Shown in pieces: positions 1 through 10,960 of a DNA stretch of 64,000 nt. The notes under the pieces were generated by a model. That model did not search any database. It was not told the DNA's origin and worked only from the letters and a program-made list of their open reading frames with translations. A program made the position numbers and the translations under genes. This DNA is from Bryum argenteum (Eukaryota > Streptophyta > Bryopsida > Bryales > Bryaceae). Every line of letters begins with the position of its first letter. Positions within the stretch are counted from its first letter, which is position 1. The stretch covers positions 33,935,364-33,999,363 of the forward strand of contig CM073322.1 of assembly GCA_037043015.1 (NCBI GenBank). The letters run 5' to 3'.

Positions 1-456
1 TGCACTTGCAACTTCAGGGATCCAAGTATGTTATGTTTGTCGTTGGCATGGGGCTGTCATTGCACTTTGGGCTTGTCACAACCTTCAGTCGGCGCTGCAT
101 CTTCACAGGCAAAATCAAAGTTGTGGAGGTGCATTCCACTCTGTATGTCTCATTCACGAATATTCCAACAAAAGTTGGAGCAAGGGTGGGGCTCTAAGGA
201 GTGATGGGACAGACAGAAAACTCAAGTAAGGGACGCTTTACATGGGGAGTCGAGGCCAACAAATCTCCAAGCCGTTTCACTCAAAATTTGAGCCCAAATG
301 GCTCAATGGGCCGCTTGGTGAACACATTAAGAAATTAATAAAGTGGGGGCCGATTCTCCCATGTGTAAAGCCCTTGGGGCCGTTTCTAGAGGCCATAAGA
401 GGAGTTTTCGACTATTTCAACCCATCTTGATCTTTCTTCTTTATCATTTGATAAAG

Positions 457-1884
457 ATGGATGAGAGGAGGCATAAGGTGTTAGTTGCACTTGTTTTCTT
501 TATGGCCATAAGGCATGTTTTTTCCGTTGTTGCAATTTTGCAACAATTGGCATTGGCTCAACATTATAGTGCCATGACTATAATGTATGCTATCATGGTG
601 GAGGGAGATGGCTTTTCAAGGGAAGCACGGAGCATTTGGATGCGGGATCGTACAACTTTTTTTTGGAGAATCAATTGTTTGGGAGCTATACCACACATTT
701 ATTTCGGCAACATACAAGGTTACTCCCGGAGACTTTTGATTATTTATGTGGTATTTTAGCTCCTTCATTGTACCGAGTAGATACAAACATGAGATGTGCC
801 ATTCCACTTAAAGCCCGAGTTGCTCTTGCTCTCAATAGGCTTTGTAGTGGGAATTCTTTGGGGATGTCTTTGAAATTTATGGAGTTCATGAAAGTACAAA
901 GATCTATAATTGTTAGAGAATTTTGTATGGCAATTGAAAAACATTTGAAGCCATTAGTAATTGAGAAACAAACGGCAAGTACATTGAGGAGAATTGCTGC
1001 AGAGTTTGAGGATTTAAGGGGCATTCCTTATGTAATAGGGGCGGTAGATGGTAGCCATATTCCTATCATAGCCCCTCCTCTAGACCCAACTTCTTATTAT
1101 TGTAGAAAGGGGTATTATTCAGCCCTTCTCAAGGTGTGGTAGATAGTAGGTGTCGTTTTTGGGATTATGATTTTGGTTGGGCCGGCCGTTGTCATGATTG
1201 GACTTTATTTCAAAATTCACATATTGGAAAAAAAATAATGAGTGGGAAATTAGCACCCTATAAACTTGTAGGTGATGCCGCTTATCCAATGCGGCCGTGG
1301 TTTTATTCACCGTTTAAGGGTGAAAAAGAGGGATTACCACGAGCTAAGGCTCATTGGAACTTTATACAATCCTCTACTAGAATGGCCGTTGAAAGAGCCT
1401 TTGGTATTTTGAAGGGACGTTGGAGGATTCTTTTGAAAAGAATTGACATGCCTTTAAGGCATATACCGTCTATAGTTACCGCTTGCATATGTTTGCATAA
1501 TTTGTGTATTATACACAAAGACGTGTTTGACAATGAGTGGGCAAAAGAAAGTGAGCAAATTATGAGGAGAGAGAGTTCCCGGTTGATGGGGCAATTCAAA
1601 ATGTGGACATTTTCAATGCAAAGATTGAAGGTGCAAGAGAGATGCGTCGGTTTCTCCGTATAAATGACAATGATGTGTCCATGGAAGAAAATGAAGATGC
1701 TACATACAAGGACAGCAATGGCGGATTTGAAGAAGTTGAAAATACCGAGGCACATGAAACAAGGCTTGAAAGGGAAGCAAGGGTGAAAAATTTATTGATT
1801 CAAGCTACACAAGCCCATGAATTGTCAAGCGAATTCATTTTGGGAAGCTCATTTGCTCAAAGAGGGCGTAATTCTCTTTCCTAG
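457..1884 (+). pseudogene. HARBI1-like DDE transposase, frameshifted
   Basis: This was a nuclease-type transposase of the PIF/Harbinger superfamily, which cuts and rejoins the element ends. The start at 457 opens a frame that breaks in a T8 run near 652. The reading continues in another frame through a helical region (TFDYLCGIL) to the first catalytic Asp in GAVDGSHIPI (codon 1047). A second shift near 1128, inside the usual LLQGVVD segment, leads to the second Asp in VGDAAYP (codon 1274) and the catalytic Glu in RMAVERAFGIL (codon 1391). A third shift near 1605 precedes an acidic, probably coiled C-terminus ending at 1884. All three DDE residues survive, so the gene decayed by small indels and not by loss of the active site. 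Confidence 0.88.
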
Positions 1885-1921
1885 CATGGAAAGTGATGAA
1901 GAGTAGAAACATAAGTAGCAT

Positions 1922-3138
1922 CTATAGTTTATCTATGAGGCGGTCCATTTGATGCTCTACCTTCTCTAGTAAAGCATTTGTTTTCTCAAAGTTTTTAACC
2001 ATGATGGTACTATTCTCTACCATTTGAGTGAACATACCTAGAGTTTGATCTTGAAAAGTCTTCTTGGCTTGTTTTTGAGAAGAACTTGTAGTAGTTGTTG
2101 AATTTTGTTCTTTATTCCCACCTTCATCACTATCTTGACTAGCTTGAACCGGTGTGGTGTCACTTGCCGTTGAAGTGACATGTTTGGAAATGGTACTGTT
2201 TGGTGCCACCATTGATCAAAAGCTTCATAAAACTTACACTCCTTACGGTCTGATCCGGAGACACCATTTGCAAGCTTGTCAATTCGGTATTGCTTGAACA
2301 AGATGTTGAATTTCTTCTTGCATGCCTCGGAAGTTCGATTTAATCCGGGAATCACCGCAATCATCCGAGTATGAAGCTTCAGCCATGTATCAACACCTAA
2401 AACATTGGAGTGAAAAAATTAACACATAAGCAATTACATATTGTGATTGAACCTAAAACATCGAATTAGTGAAAAAAATCAGCACATTTGACTCAAAATC
2501 CCTAATTCCCAAAAATTACAGCTTTGCAAAGTGTACAAATAGAAGGCTAATACAAATTAGGACATCTCAAGGGGGAGAAGAAGACCTTGGCAAGCATGTG
2601 CAAGGCATTCACCCAGGGTTCAAGTCCCAATGCACTCACCCAGTTCCCTCCATGGCAAAGGCCTCAACTTTCTCATAAGTCCCCAATGGGGGGATAAAGG
2701 GGGCAAAGGCTAAGGCCAAGGCCTTTAAAAGGCCCAATCTGAATTTTTTTTTTAATTTTTTTTCATAAGCAAACTTATGGACAAAAAAATTTAGGTATGA
2801 GCAATTACCTTGTTTTTTGGCATTCTTGACAAATTCCGGGTCCATCTCCCCTCGCAATGCAATCATTTGAAGGACGTAATTGTCCTTCCAATGCTTCTTG
2901 TCATCCTCCTCCTCCTCCTCCTCTTCCTTCTTCACGCTTTCTTTGGAGCCTTTTTTGAAGATGTTGCCCTTTTCAAACGACCTTCTTCTTGGGAGCAATT
3001 GGTGCAATAATCTCCACATCATCATCTTCTTCAATTTCCTCAAAGCTTCTCTTCGATGGTGTGATAAACCCCGAAATTAGTGGAGGTGGAGTAGGAGTAA
3101 TTGAACCAATCGACCTCCTAAAACTCGAATTTCGACAT
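1922..3138 (-). pseudogene. Myb/SANT-like ORF1 protein of the Harbinger element
   Basis: This is the DNA-binding partner of the transposase, which in known PIF/Harbinger elements binds the ends and imports the transposase into the nucleus. The likely start is the ATG at 3136-3138. Exon 1 holds an acidic N-terminus, a lysine-rich stretch that could be a nuclear signal, and the first Myb-like helix (KHWKDNYVLQMIALRG). A good intron (donor at 2808, acceptor TTTTAG at 2397) joins KKQ to GVDTWLKLHTRM, followed by RTSEACKKKFNILFKQYR and YEAFDQWW, the classic trihelix/SANT spacing. The C-terminus (1922-2212) is a heptad-like, probably dimerising segment. An early stop near 3120 and shifts near 2990 and 2210 disable it. 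Confidence 0.8.
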
Positions 3139-3701
3139 TTCTAGGGTTTCTTTGTGATAAGACATTAAAGGGCTGAAATGCGTGAGACTCAAGCTATATG
3201 CCCTATGCGATGCATCATACTCCTCACTACTCCATCCGGGGATTTGGGAAGATGAACCCTCCATCAAATCTCAAAAATTTCAGCAACAAACAAGACAATG
3301 ACAAACAAAGACTCAAGCAAGGCAAGAGAAAAAGAATGAAGAAGTGGAAGAGGAAGAGGGTGAAAGAAAAGGAGAGCAATTTCCACCGTCCCGATTTTGG
3401 CACTATTTGATGGTGCCGATTTGTTTAAAAAATAGTTTTTAAAAAAAAAATTTAAAAATAAGGATTTGTGGAAACGGCCCCGAGGCCAAGAAACGGCCTT
3501 CCATTCTTGTAGCACCCGATTTTTGGCGCGCGGGCCGTGTCGATTTTGTCCCCACCATTAAAAATTGTTTCAAAAATTTGGCCTTGACTCCCCGTGTAAG
3601 GCCCCTCGGGCCAATTTCAGAAAACTGACCAATCATATTGCTGGATTTTGGTGTTCATTGGCCCCATCAACGGCTTGGCCCCTCGTGTAAAGCGGCCCTA
3701 A

Positions 3702-4296
3702 GAGCTTGCCGAAACCCATTTTGTGAATCAAGCTTGATGCGTAGATGCCTCAAACAAAGTACTGATTTTGAACTGCGAATGTTAAAACCTCACCAGAATG
3801 TAGGGTGACCTGTAACCCCAATCAAGGCACTCACTCAGAGATTCTATGCATGGATTCCTGATTATTGGAGAAAACGTAACAACACTACATGCCACAAATT
3901 ACGAACGGAGGTGAGTCTATAGTTTGACTTTGGAGGCCTGGTCTGCGATGCCTGCCCAATTTATAAAATTCCTGTTGAGCACGGCTACCATGAAAAAGTG
4001 CAAATTTTGTGGAGACGAAGCGAGCAGAGGCGTTTGTACAGTTGTACGAGGGAAGGGAAGGGGCCCCACGGCATCAGGCAGTGACTAGGAGGGTAGGTTT
4101 CCAAAACCTTCTCCGGGGTTAGCAGGGGTGCACAAAATTCTATGCCTCCCTGAACAGCCTGTTCCTTGACGGTCCTTGTCAGGTAACCTAACCCCCAAAA
4201 ATTGACACTTTTGTTTGCACCAATCACCTGCTTTCCTTCAGATTGGCAGCAGCGACTTTTGAACAAGACAAAGAAAGAGCGAAGATAAATAGTGAG
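3702..4296. other. Intergenic, no gene recognised
   Basis: Only one open frame of about 105 codons (3985-4302, minus) is present. It has no recognisable domain and no signs of a gene model, so it is not called. Confidence 0.6.
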
Positions 4297-4365
4297 CCAC
4301 ATTTACCACGTGGTTTAACCCACATTTACCACGTGGTTTAACCCACATTTACCACGTGGGTAACC
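4297..4365. promoter_or_regulatory. Three tandem 23-bp repeats, each with a perfect G-box
   Basis: A 23-bp unit (CCACATTTACCACGTGG plus TTTAAC) is repeated three times from 4297, 4320 and 4343. Each copy contains the palindrome CCACGTGG (4306-4313, 4329-4336, 4352-4359), the core bound by plant bZIP and bHLH factors. No convincing gene starts beside it. The lipid-transfer gene promoter is about 2 kb away, so a regulatory role is only inferred. Confidence 0.6.
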
Positions 4366-4565
4366 CCTCAATATCTACTGCCACCAAATTGGCGTTTTGT
4401 GATTTCGGGCAGCCTAGAAGGTGTTAAAGGTAGTGTTTTTGCAAAGTGTTATATGTGGTAAAATTTGCAAAGTCAAATTTCCAATATTAAAACCTTCATC
4501 TAGTAAGCGCGCAACCCCGACCATGGAGGCCCACTTTGGTTCATGATCATATTTCTCAAAATTGA

Positions 4566-4834
4566 TTAACCCCTAAAGGCCCACGGCCGCCGATTCGGCT
4601 TTTACGGTCAAGGCCAAAAAAAATTTACAGTCAACTTCAAATGTTATGATCTCACATCCAGTGATGATCCAACGGTTGAAAATTTTCACACTACTACCTA
4701 TGGTAGTCTACTTCAAGATCCTACGGTTGAAGTTATCAAAAATTTCCAAAAATATTGGACGTACCCGCATTAGTACATAGTGGTCAGTGTTGGGATTTCA
4801 AGCTCCCAAAACATCATGGGCCTTTAGGGGTTAA
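4566..4834. mobile_element. TTAA-bounded MITE, 269 bp
   Basis: The ends are perfect 14-bp inverted repeats, CCCCTAAAGGCCCA (4570-4583) and its reverse complement (4817-4830), each followed outward by TTAA. The interior is unlike the other TTAA elements of the window and is non-coding. Confidence 0.82.
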
Positions 4835-5880
4835 TACATTGATTACATTTTAAATTTTAAATTTTAAAATTTTAAATCTTTCTTTAAAAAAAACACGTTC
4901 ATCTAAAAAACTTTGGTTTCAATTTTCAAACGGGTAGTTTAAATTTATTCTTTTTTTCAAAATCATTTTTAAAAATAAGTTTATAAACAAATCACTACTC
5001 GGTAGTTTCAAACTGATCCAAGTCAAAAAGTTTACCAATTATACAATTTTCAGTAATGTCCAAATTACTTCTTTGAAAATTCAAAAATATTGCATGAGAG
5101 TACCATCATGTGTCATGATCTTGCAAATTTTGACAAATTTTGAAGTAAGTGTAGGATAAGTGCATGAGAGTACCCATCATATGCAAGATCATGACATGCA
5201 AAGTTGGTGAATAACTTTCTTTCCCTTGTTGTAGAGAGAGAAGAGATCTGCAAGCCTATACACCACTTTCAAAAGTAAATACGACTTGTGTATCTTCATT
5301 CTTGCTACTTGGTGATTTGGAAATAAGTTACATAATTTATACTCTTATAGAACCTGTAAAAGTTTTGATTTTCACCCAAAGGTATGGTGTTATTAAAAAC
5401 CAAAGGCCAGTGATCTGATAATAAAAAGGAGCTCAAATCGCATAGAGTCAACTTTGAACAAGTTTTTATTAACTGAAGCCGATCTTATTCATCTTATTGT
5501 ATGAAGTTAGACCTTATTGCTAACCTTAGAACTTTTCTAAACATTTCCAACAAGACCATTCGTGCTTCAATATCTTCTTGTACTTTAATACAAAGTGTAT
5601 ATTTGTATATATATTTAAAACTAAGGTATATGCTTATTTATTCTTAGAAATTGTTGGAAATTAATTATTTAGATTGTAAAAACTTTAAAGTTAAACTTAA
5701 ATCAAACTTTTATTTTTTCTTAATTTTTGTTTATGTACATGTAAAGGGTTACCAAGTGATATATGAGATACATGATATTTGAAATTCTTTACATGATATT
5801 TTACTACACATTCCGATGAGTTCAAAAAAAAAAAAGAAAAAGAAAAAACTACCCGTCTTTGTTCATACTAAACCAAATCT
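4835..5880. other. AT-rich intergenic DNA
   Basis: No gene is visible. The stretch contains a short near-direct repeat around 5090-5190 (GCATGAGAGTACC, two copies about 70 bp apart) and A-rich runs next to the 3' end of the lipid-transfer gene. Confidence 0.5.
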
Positions 5881-6345
5881 CTAAAAATAAAAAAATTCCT
5901 CCTCCATGGGACTTGGGGCTGGTTCATTTTCAGGTGCTGATGTAGCGGACTCGCTTGGAGAAGGAACTGGTGCATTTGCAGACTCGTGATTAAGGAGAGC
6001 AGGGCACTTGTTAATATCTACAGCAACTGAGCACATAGGCGGAACTTGCAATGCGCGATCAATACCAAAGGTTGGAAGGCCCAATGCGCCTGCAGTAAGA
6101 GGATTTTGAACAGCTTGCAATAGCTCGCAAAGGCACTCAGGATGCTCCATTTGTATATTATACACACCTGCACAACAAGCTACCGAAGGTGCCGGTGTAG
6201 AAGTATCAACCACAAAGTCGAGGCATTCCATAAGAGGATCGGTAATGATATCACACTTGTGCAAAAAAAGTTGCCCATGTGCTACGTTTACAACCATAAT
6301 CACAAATAAAATCCATAACACAAGAGAATTTTTCACGGACTTCAT
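5881..6345 (-). CDS. Non-specific lipid-transfer protein (8-cysteine, LTP-G/D-like)
   Basis: This is a secreted lipid-binding protein of 154 residues. The start chosen is the ATG at 6343-6345 because it opens a clean signal peptide (basic MKSVKNS, then a hydrophobic core, cleavage likely after VAHG near residue 24). The in-frame upstream start would place 18 charged residues before it. The mature part has the full eight-cysteine motif C-x9-C-x15-CC-x12-CxC-x31-C-x8-C, which forms four disulfides around a lipid cavity. A Pro/Ser/Ala/Glu-rich tail follows, as in LTP-G proteins, but it ends EEEFFYF without the hydrophobic GPI signal. Either the protein is soluble or a further spliced exon is missed. 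A TATA box and three 84-bp repeats lie upstream. Confidence 0.85.
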   Translation of the reverse strand: MKSVKNSLVLWILFVIMVVNVAHGQLFLHKCDIITDPLMECLDFVVDTSTPAPSVACCAGVYNIQMEHPECLCELLQAVQNPLTAGALGLPTFGIDRALQVPPMCSVAVDINKCPALLNHESANAPVPSPSESATSAPENEPAPSPMEEEFFYF

Positions 6346-6442
6346 TTTTACAAAGTTATATTCAAAATCAAAAACAATTATAAGGTGATATATTTTCAAT
6401 GAACAATTATAGAATATTGAATAACAACAATATCATAACTTG

Positions 6443-6450
6443 CTTATATA
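6443..6450 (-). promoter_or_regulatory. TATA box of the lipid-transfer gene
   Basis: TATATAAG on the minus strand lies about 100 bp before the chosen start codon, implying a leader of roughly 70 nt. Confidence 0.55.
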
Positions 6451-6491
6451 TCCTATAATAATCTATAAATATGTAATTCTTAAATCATACA

Positions 6492-6743
6492 GTGGAATAT
6501 AAAACAAACACTCTTATTACTTGATCATAAGTACTACTCAATCAATTATATTTATGCTTTAATTCTATTTATATAGTGGAATATAAAACAAACACTATTA
6601 TTACTTGATCATAAGTACTACTCAATCAATTATATTTATGCTTTAAGTCTATTTATATAATGGAATATAAAACAAACACTCTTATTAATTGATTATAAGT
6701 ACTACTCAATCAATTATATTTTTGCTTAAACTCTATTTTTATC
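6492..6743. repeat. Three tandem 84-bp repeats in the LTP promoter
   Basis: Units begin at 6492, 6576 and 6660 (GTGGAATATAAAACAAACAC and variants) and are nearly identical. Each carries the inverted motifs TTGATCATAAGTACTACTCAA. The array lies immediately upstream of the TATA box, so it forms the distal promoter. Confidence 0.9.
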
Positions 6744-7490
6744 TACTGAAACATGCTTCTACTCATACACTTTACAAGTTTTTTATTTATATTTTTATGA
6801 TATTAGTATGTGTATTATTAGGGGTTACAAAGTAAAATTACATAAATATATAGAATCCATGTGAAGAATCAAGCATTACATTTGGGCTTATAAGTTCAAT
6901 GATAGTAAAAGCTATATAAATATATAATAAACTTATCTAATAACAATTAATTAAAAAGCCTCAAGTTTAAGTTACTTCTAACAATGTTTTTTTTTTACAA
7001 ATTCCTTTTCTGGCCGTATAAAGACAAAAGGTATACCTAGCCTTAGCGTGCGTGAACAAGGGAGAACTGTTCTACTGGATCTGCTACTGTACTGACCGCA
7101 GGAAAAAATAAGATCAAGCGCCTTGCGGTGACCAAAACCCCCTACAAAACACTTCAGTTCCTTTCCACAACAAGGGAACACTGATAATTTCAACTTTAAA
7201 CATCATAATTTTACAAATGCGTAAGAATTTGAACCTAATATCAGGTGCACATGCACAAACTGGATACTAGATCCTATTATTACACACCTCAGAACATGTC
7301 AGAAAATTAATTTTATCTTGCAGTAGGCAATCGTGAAGGTTAAGCACGAAATACGACTATTCCCCTTTCGTGATTTACCTTTGGTACAGTATGTATATAA
7401 AACAAGGATTTGAATTGGTTACTGTAGGCCTGTTATTAAACTTGATACTTCATCATGCACAACTTCTCACGGGTTTCACAAGATGCGAGA
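6744..7490. other. Intergenic, no gene recognised
   Basis: AT-rich DNA. A 71-codon frame at 6978-7193 (minus) shows no recognisable feature. Confidence 0.5.
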
Positions 7491-8053
7491 TAAGGTAGAG
7501 GAACCCATAGTCGATAAGTTAAGGCGATTTGCATAGTAGAAGTTGTATTACTCATGAGGAGAAATTTTTCTCGTATAAGGAAATAAGGTTTAGGTAGAAT
7601 GCACATTTTTCCAAATTTTTTTTCTCAAAATTGAAATTACTACAAAATAAAAAGGTGAAAAGTTGATCCGGACTAGTTACCAATATGTAGCTTCACCTGT
7701 AACCGATAACTATAAGACTAGTTCACAAACACAAATTCACTAATTCCCGTGATGGAAACTGATGTAATTGAGCTAACCACATAACTAATAGTTGATACTG
7801 TCGTTCACTAGTGGCCGGTCATGCTTAAAGCCGAGCAAAAGGCTAACAATAACCAAGCCACCAAATTTTGCTGCTTAATTTAGTGCAGCCATTCTAAACT
7901 TGGGGAAGCCACCATGCACAATCACAGAAAGTTGCCATGATTTTCAGTGTTTGCCAAAACCAAATGCCGACAATTGGTCAATCAGACCCTGGCAATTGGG
8001 GAGTCTACAACTTGGGCATGGGGACCGTATCGACTATGGGTTCCTCTACCTTA
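7491..8053. mobile_element. Candidate MITE with perfect 26-bp inverted ends
   Basis: Positions 7491-7516 and 8028-8053 are perfect reverse complements over 26 bp (starting TAAGGTAGAGGAACCCATAG). The 511 bp between them contain no gene. The outer TAA/TTA could be Harbinger-type targets, leaving 23-bp repeats starting GGTAGAGG, but the two flanks are not identical so the class is open. Confidence 0.6.
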
Positions 8054-8686
8054 CATCAATGTTGAATTACAGCTACATTCACCATCTTTCTACAATTACC
8101 GTAAGTACACAGTAGATGGTATCAGAGAAAGAGACGGTGAGGGTGTAATATCGAACTACGTCCAGTAAGTTTGTGAGAACTTGACACTAGTGGGGGGGGG
8201 GGGTGAGATCTACCGCCAATGTTTTGATAAAAGAGAATTAAGAACGTAGCAGACCCACAAACCAAGGAGTAGATTTTCCGATGAAATTAAACTCTACAAA
8301 TTCAAGAGTGGAAAACTACGATACGGAATGGTGTTCAGGAAAAAAACTATGCCACATTCCAGTTGAGTATCTTACTTGGACACATCAAAGCAAATAATAG
8401 ATGGTCAACAGTATTGAAATCGTCAAAGACAAGTCCTAATCTTCGAAGGCAAGTGGATGCAAACTTGCACAATCAGTAGTCACATATCAAGCAGTAATGT
8501 GGTCAACATGGTCATGTATGCACGTACTCATGAGGGCAACTCTCATATTTACGAAATACGAATGTCACAAAATTGGTTATTATGATAGCCGTAAGAGCAT
8601 CGCTGCATCCGAGCTACTATTTACAAAAAGCAAGCAGTTCAACTGCACAAGAAGAAACTCTCAGACTGCATCTCCATGTCAATGAT
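8054..8686. other. 3' flank of the LURP-one-related gene
   Basis: A homopolymer G run occurs near 8192-8204. The part nearest 8686 is likely 3' UTR of the minus-strand gene. Nothing else is recognisable. Confidence 0.5.
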
Positions 8687-9978
8687 CTAGTCGGAGTCAG
8701 AGCCGTTGTCGTGCAAGAACACCTCGTCCATGATCACCACCAGCGCAAATACGAGAGCCTCGTCCACGCCGGGGAAAACGGTCACTCCAAATGTGTCCTT
8801 GTCCAAGATCGCCGTCGTGAACGTGATCTGCCTTGTCACCTGCAGAAGTCCCAACATCCAGATTAGCGACATTGCATGCATCTGATTCATCCTTGCTCAA
8901 TTCTAACATTTTGTGATAGATTAGTTCTGATTGTGGATGGCGATGGAGGAAGGAGCGATGGGTACCAGGGCAGCCTGTTCAGCGCCGCGGAAGACGGTGA
9001 TGTTTCGGTCGAAGAAGTCACCCTTCACTTGGTAATCCGGGGTGTGCTTGCCCGTGGTGCTAGATGCGAGCATGACGTCCATGGCGGTCTTAAACTGCAC
9101 CAACGACGACTTTTTGCATGTCGCCACGACGTGGTCGCCATCGCCAGCCAGAATCTCCCATGTATCGTGCATCGTGATCAGCTGCAAGCACAATCGGGTC
9201 GAATCAGCAAACCATGATCGATTGATCGTAATGGACGAGCTGTGGATCGTTTAGGGTTGAGGATTACCTTCTTCTTCATGGTGAGGATCTTGTTGCCAGC
9301 GGCGTCGCGCAGGAAGCGCCTGTCGCGCATGCTCGCGACGCGGCCGTCCACCTTGAAGGAGCTGTGACCCATCTGGTCGGTGATCGACCAGTCACCCTTG
9401 CTCACCGACATCTTCTTCTTCGACACGGCGTAGCTGCGCACTGTCTGCGCAACGTACTGCTGCCCCACCACCGGAGCGTGTTGCATCTGCCCAACTCCTA
9501 CTCCGGCTCCGGTAAGCCCCGTGGTCTGGTTGATGTTCTGCGGCGGCTGGACGTAGCCACCTCCCAGGCCCGTCGATTGCCCTGTGGGATGCATGGCTGT
9601 CGCACCCGGTGGGTGGTGCATGCCCGTCGTTGTGCCCGTCGGATTCATGGCTGCACACAAGCGTCCGATCAGATCACCACATCCAAGGCAAGATGCGCTT
9701 ACACCGATCGCAACGACCAATCAAGACCTACTTCTACAATTTGCATTCGCACAAGACATGGAACGATTGCCTCAGCAACGATCTGTCGACCAACAACTGC
9801 TTTAAAAATTAAAAACAAAAAGAGTCGTGAATACACCAACGATCACTAGATCTCGATGGTTACGATCTTTGCCATAGCTAGACCGATCAGCATTGCATTC
9901 AATCTATGTGAAGTTTCTACCTGGGTTGGTTGGCTGAGTGTGCGGGTAGCCTCCGCCAAGTCCCTGGTTGTATGCCAT
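8687..9978 (-). CDS. LURP-one-related (LOR) protein
   Basis: Four exons (9978-9921, 9650-9268, 9181-8966, 8839-8687) join in frame at GT-AG sites into 269 residues. Residues 1-79 are a Gly/Pro/Thr-rich low-complexity leader (repeated HPTG, GLGGGY). From about 80 the LOR fold follows: YAVSKKKMSVSKGDWSI, then VDGRVASMRDRRFLRDAAGN, LITMHDTWEILAGD, KKSSLVQFKTAMDVML, and the closing hydrophobic strand-helix FGVTVFPGVDEALVFALVVI. The family is a Tubby-like beta barrel around a helix. Some Arabidopsis members act in basal defence, but the biochemical role is unsettled. The 58-bp first exon encodes the same Gly/Pro-rich style. Coding GC is much higher than the surroundings. The leader resembles the long N-termini of some plant phospholipid-scramblase-like relatives, but the core is LOR. 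Confidence 0.9.
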
Positions 9979-10832
9979 CTCAGAACAGTGCTTCTAAATA
10001 GTGCTTTGTAATCGATCGATCTGCAGTCAAGACAAGATAAAGGAATCGAAGGAATTCAGGAAGTAGGATCAATGTGGTGACGAAAGAGCTTGAATGCAAA
10101 GCATTTATGCACGAGCAAAGAGACGAAGCCCGGCGCTACGTGGTAGAAACCCACAGGCTGAAGTATCAGAGCCCATAGATAGAATGACGAAGCACTAATA
10201 ATATCGTTGAGTATCCATCGGTATAATGTTCAAAAATGCCAAATGGCAGGAACCGATTGTGTGAAACCCATGGAAAAGCATACGTGACGATCGATACATC
10301 GGAATTCGCAGTGAGCCGCGTCGGTGCTTTGGCTCACCATGATTCGAGGAAACCTCCAATAGTTTGGTGAAAGAGTTTCGAGTAAGGCATCCACCTGGCC
10401 GAATTGCATGGGATTAGCGACAAGTGGCGTGACACTAGGTGCATTAGTCAGAGTACAAGTGCGCAGCAAAAAAGTGGACCTTACTTGAAAGCATCTTATC
10501 GACCTACTTTCCTGACGAATTCAGCCCATCGCAAATCATTCTCTTCAGCATATGCTTTCAGAACTGCGTTTGCAAAGTCCTTGGAATCTGATGCTTCGGT
10601 TTGAAATTGAGTTGTGATTGACTTTGAACTGATAATTGCACCTCAGATTGCGCATTTCAAGCATATTCAGAGAATCTGTCGAATGAATTCTTCTACTTCG
10701 AGTTTGTGCACCTTCGTCTTCGACTGTTGCGCATTCTCAGCATATCAAAAGAATCTCTCCTCATGGAGCTTCACATTCCTTTGTGAAGCGTGTCCTTGCT
10801 GAAGGATAATACAGTACTTCTTTTAAAATATT
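9979..10832. other. LOR 5' flank and unassigned DNA
   Basis: A weak TATA-like GCATAAATG on the minus strand near 10097-10105 could serve the LOR gene. The region 10470-10800 is less AT-rich than its surroundings and gives short minus-strand reading frames interrupted by stops, possibly an old gene relic. Nothing is recognisable. Confidence 0.4.
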
Positions 10833-10960
10833 TCTCACTACACAAGAGTTGTTAATTAGTGTTACAGACATTAATGGCTAACACGGCAACACTAAATGTC
10901 ACGTATTACCATAGTGTTACAACACTAATTGTCAAACTCAACACTAAATGCGAGAGCATG
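10833..10960. repeat. Dispersed repeat copy 1, CACTA-like start
   Basis: The stretch starts CACTACACAAGAGTTG and contains GTTGTTAATTAGTGTTA plus an imperfect inverted counterpart (ACACTAATTGTCAAACTC). It matches 40497-40620. CACTA..AAGA is the usual tip of CACTA elements, but no opposite tip is seen. Confidence 0.5.

Larger units (their letters stand above)
230..3698. mobile_element. PIF/Harbinger DNA transposon, complete ends, decayed genes
   Basis: The left end reads GGGACGCTTTACATGGGG and the right end, reverse-complemented, reads GGGCCGCTTTACACGAGG. The similarity continues to about 28 bp. TAA flanks both ends (227-229 and 3699-3701), the 3-bp duplication typical of PIF/Harbinger. Further copies of the GTGTAAAG/CCCC motif lie inside both ends (about 343-386 and 3470-3614) as subterminal repeats. 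The element carries the two genes usual for this superfamily, a DDE transposase on + and a Myb/SANT-like protein on -, arranged tail to tail. Both are broken, so the 3.47-kb copy should no longer move by itself, although its ends could still be mobilised. Confidence 0.9.

Noticed and set aside
3985-4302. 105-codon minus-strand ORF next to the G-box array
   Set aside because: No domain, signal or splice support. Its start lies inside the repeat array.
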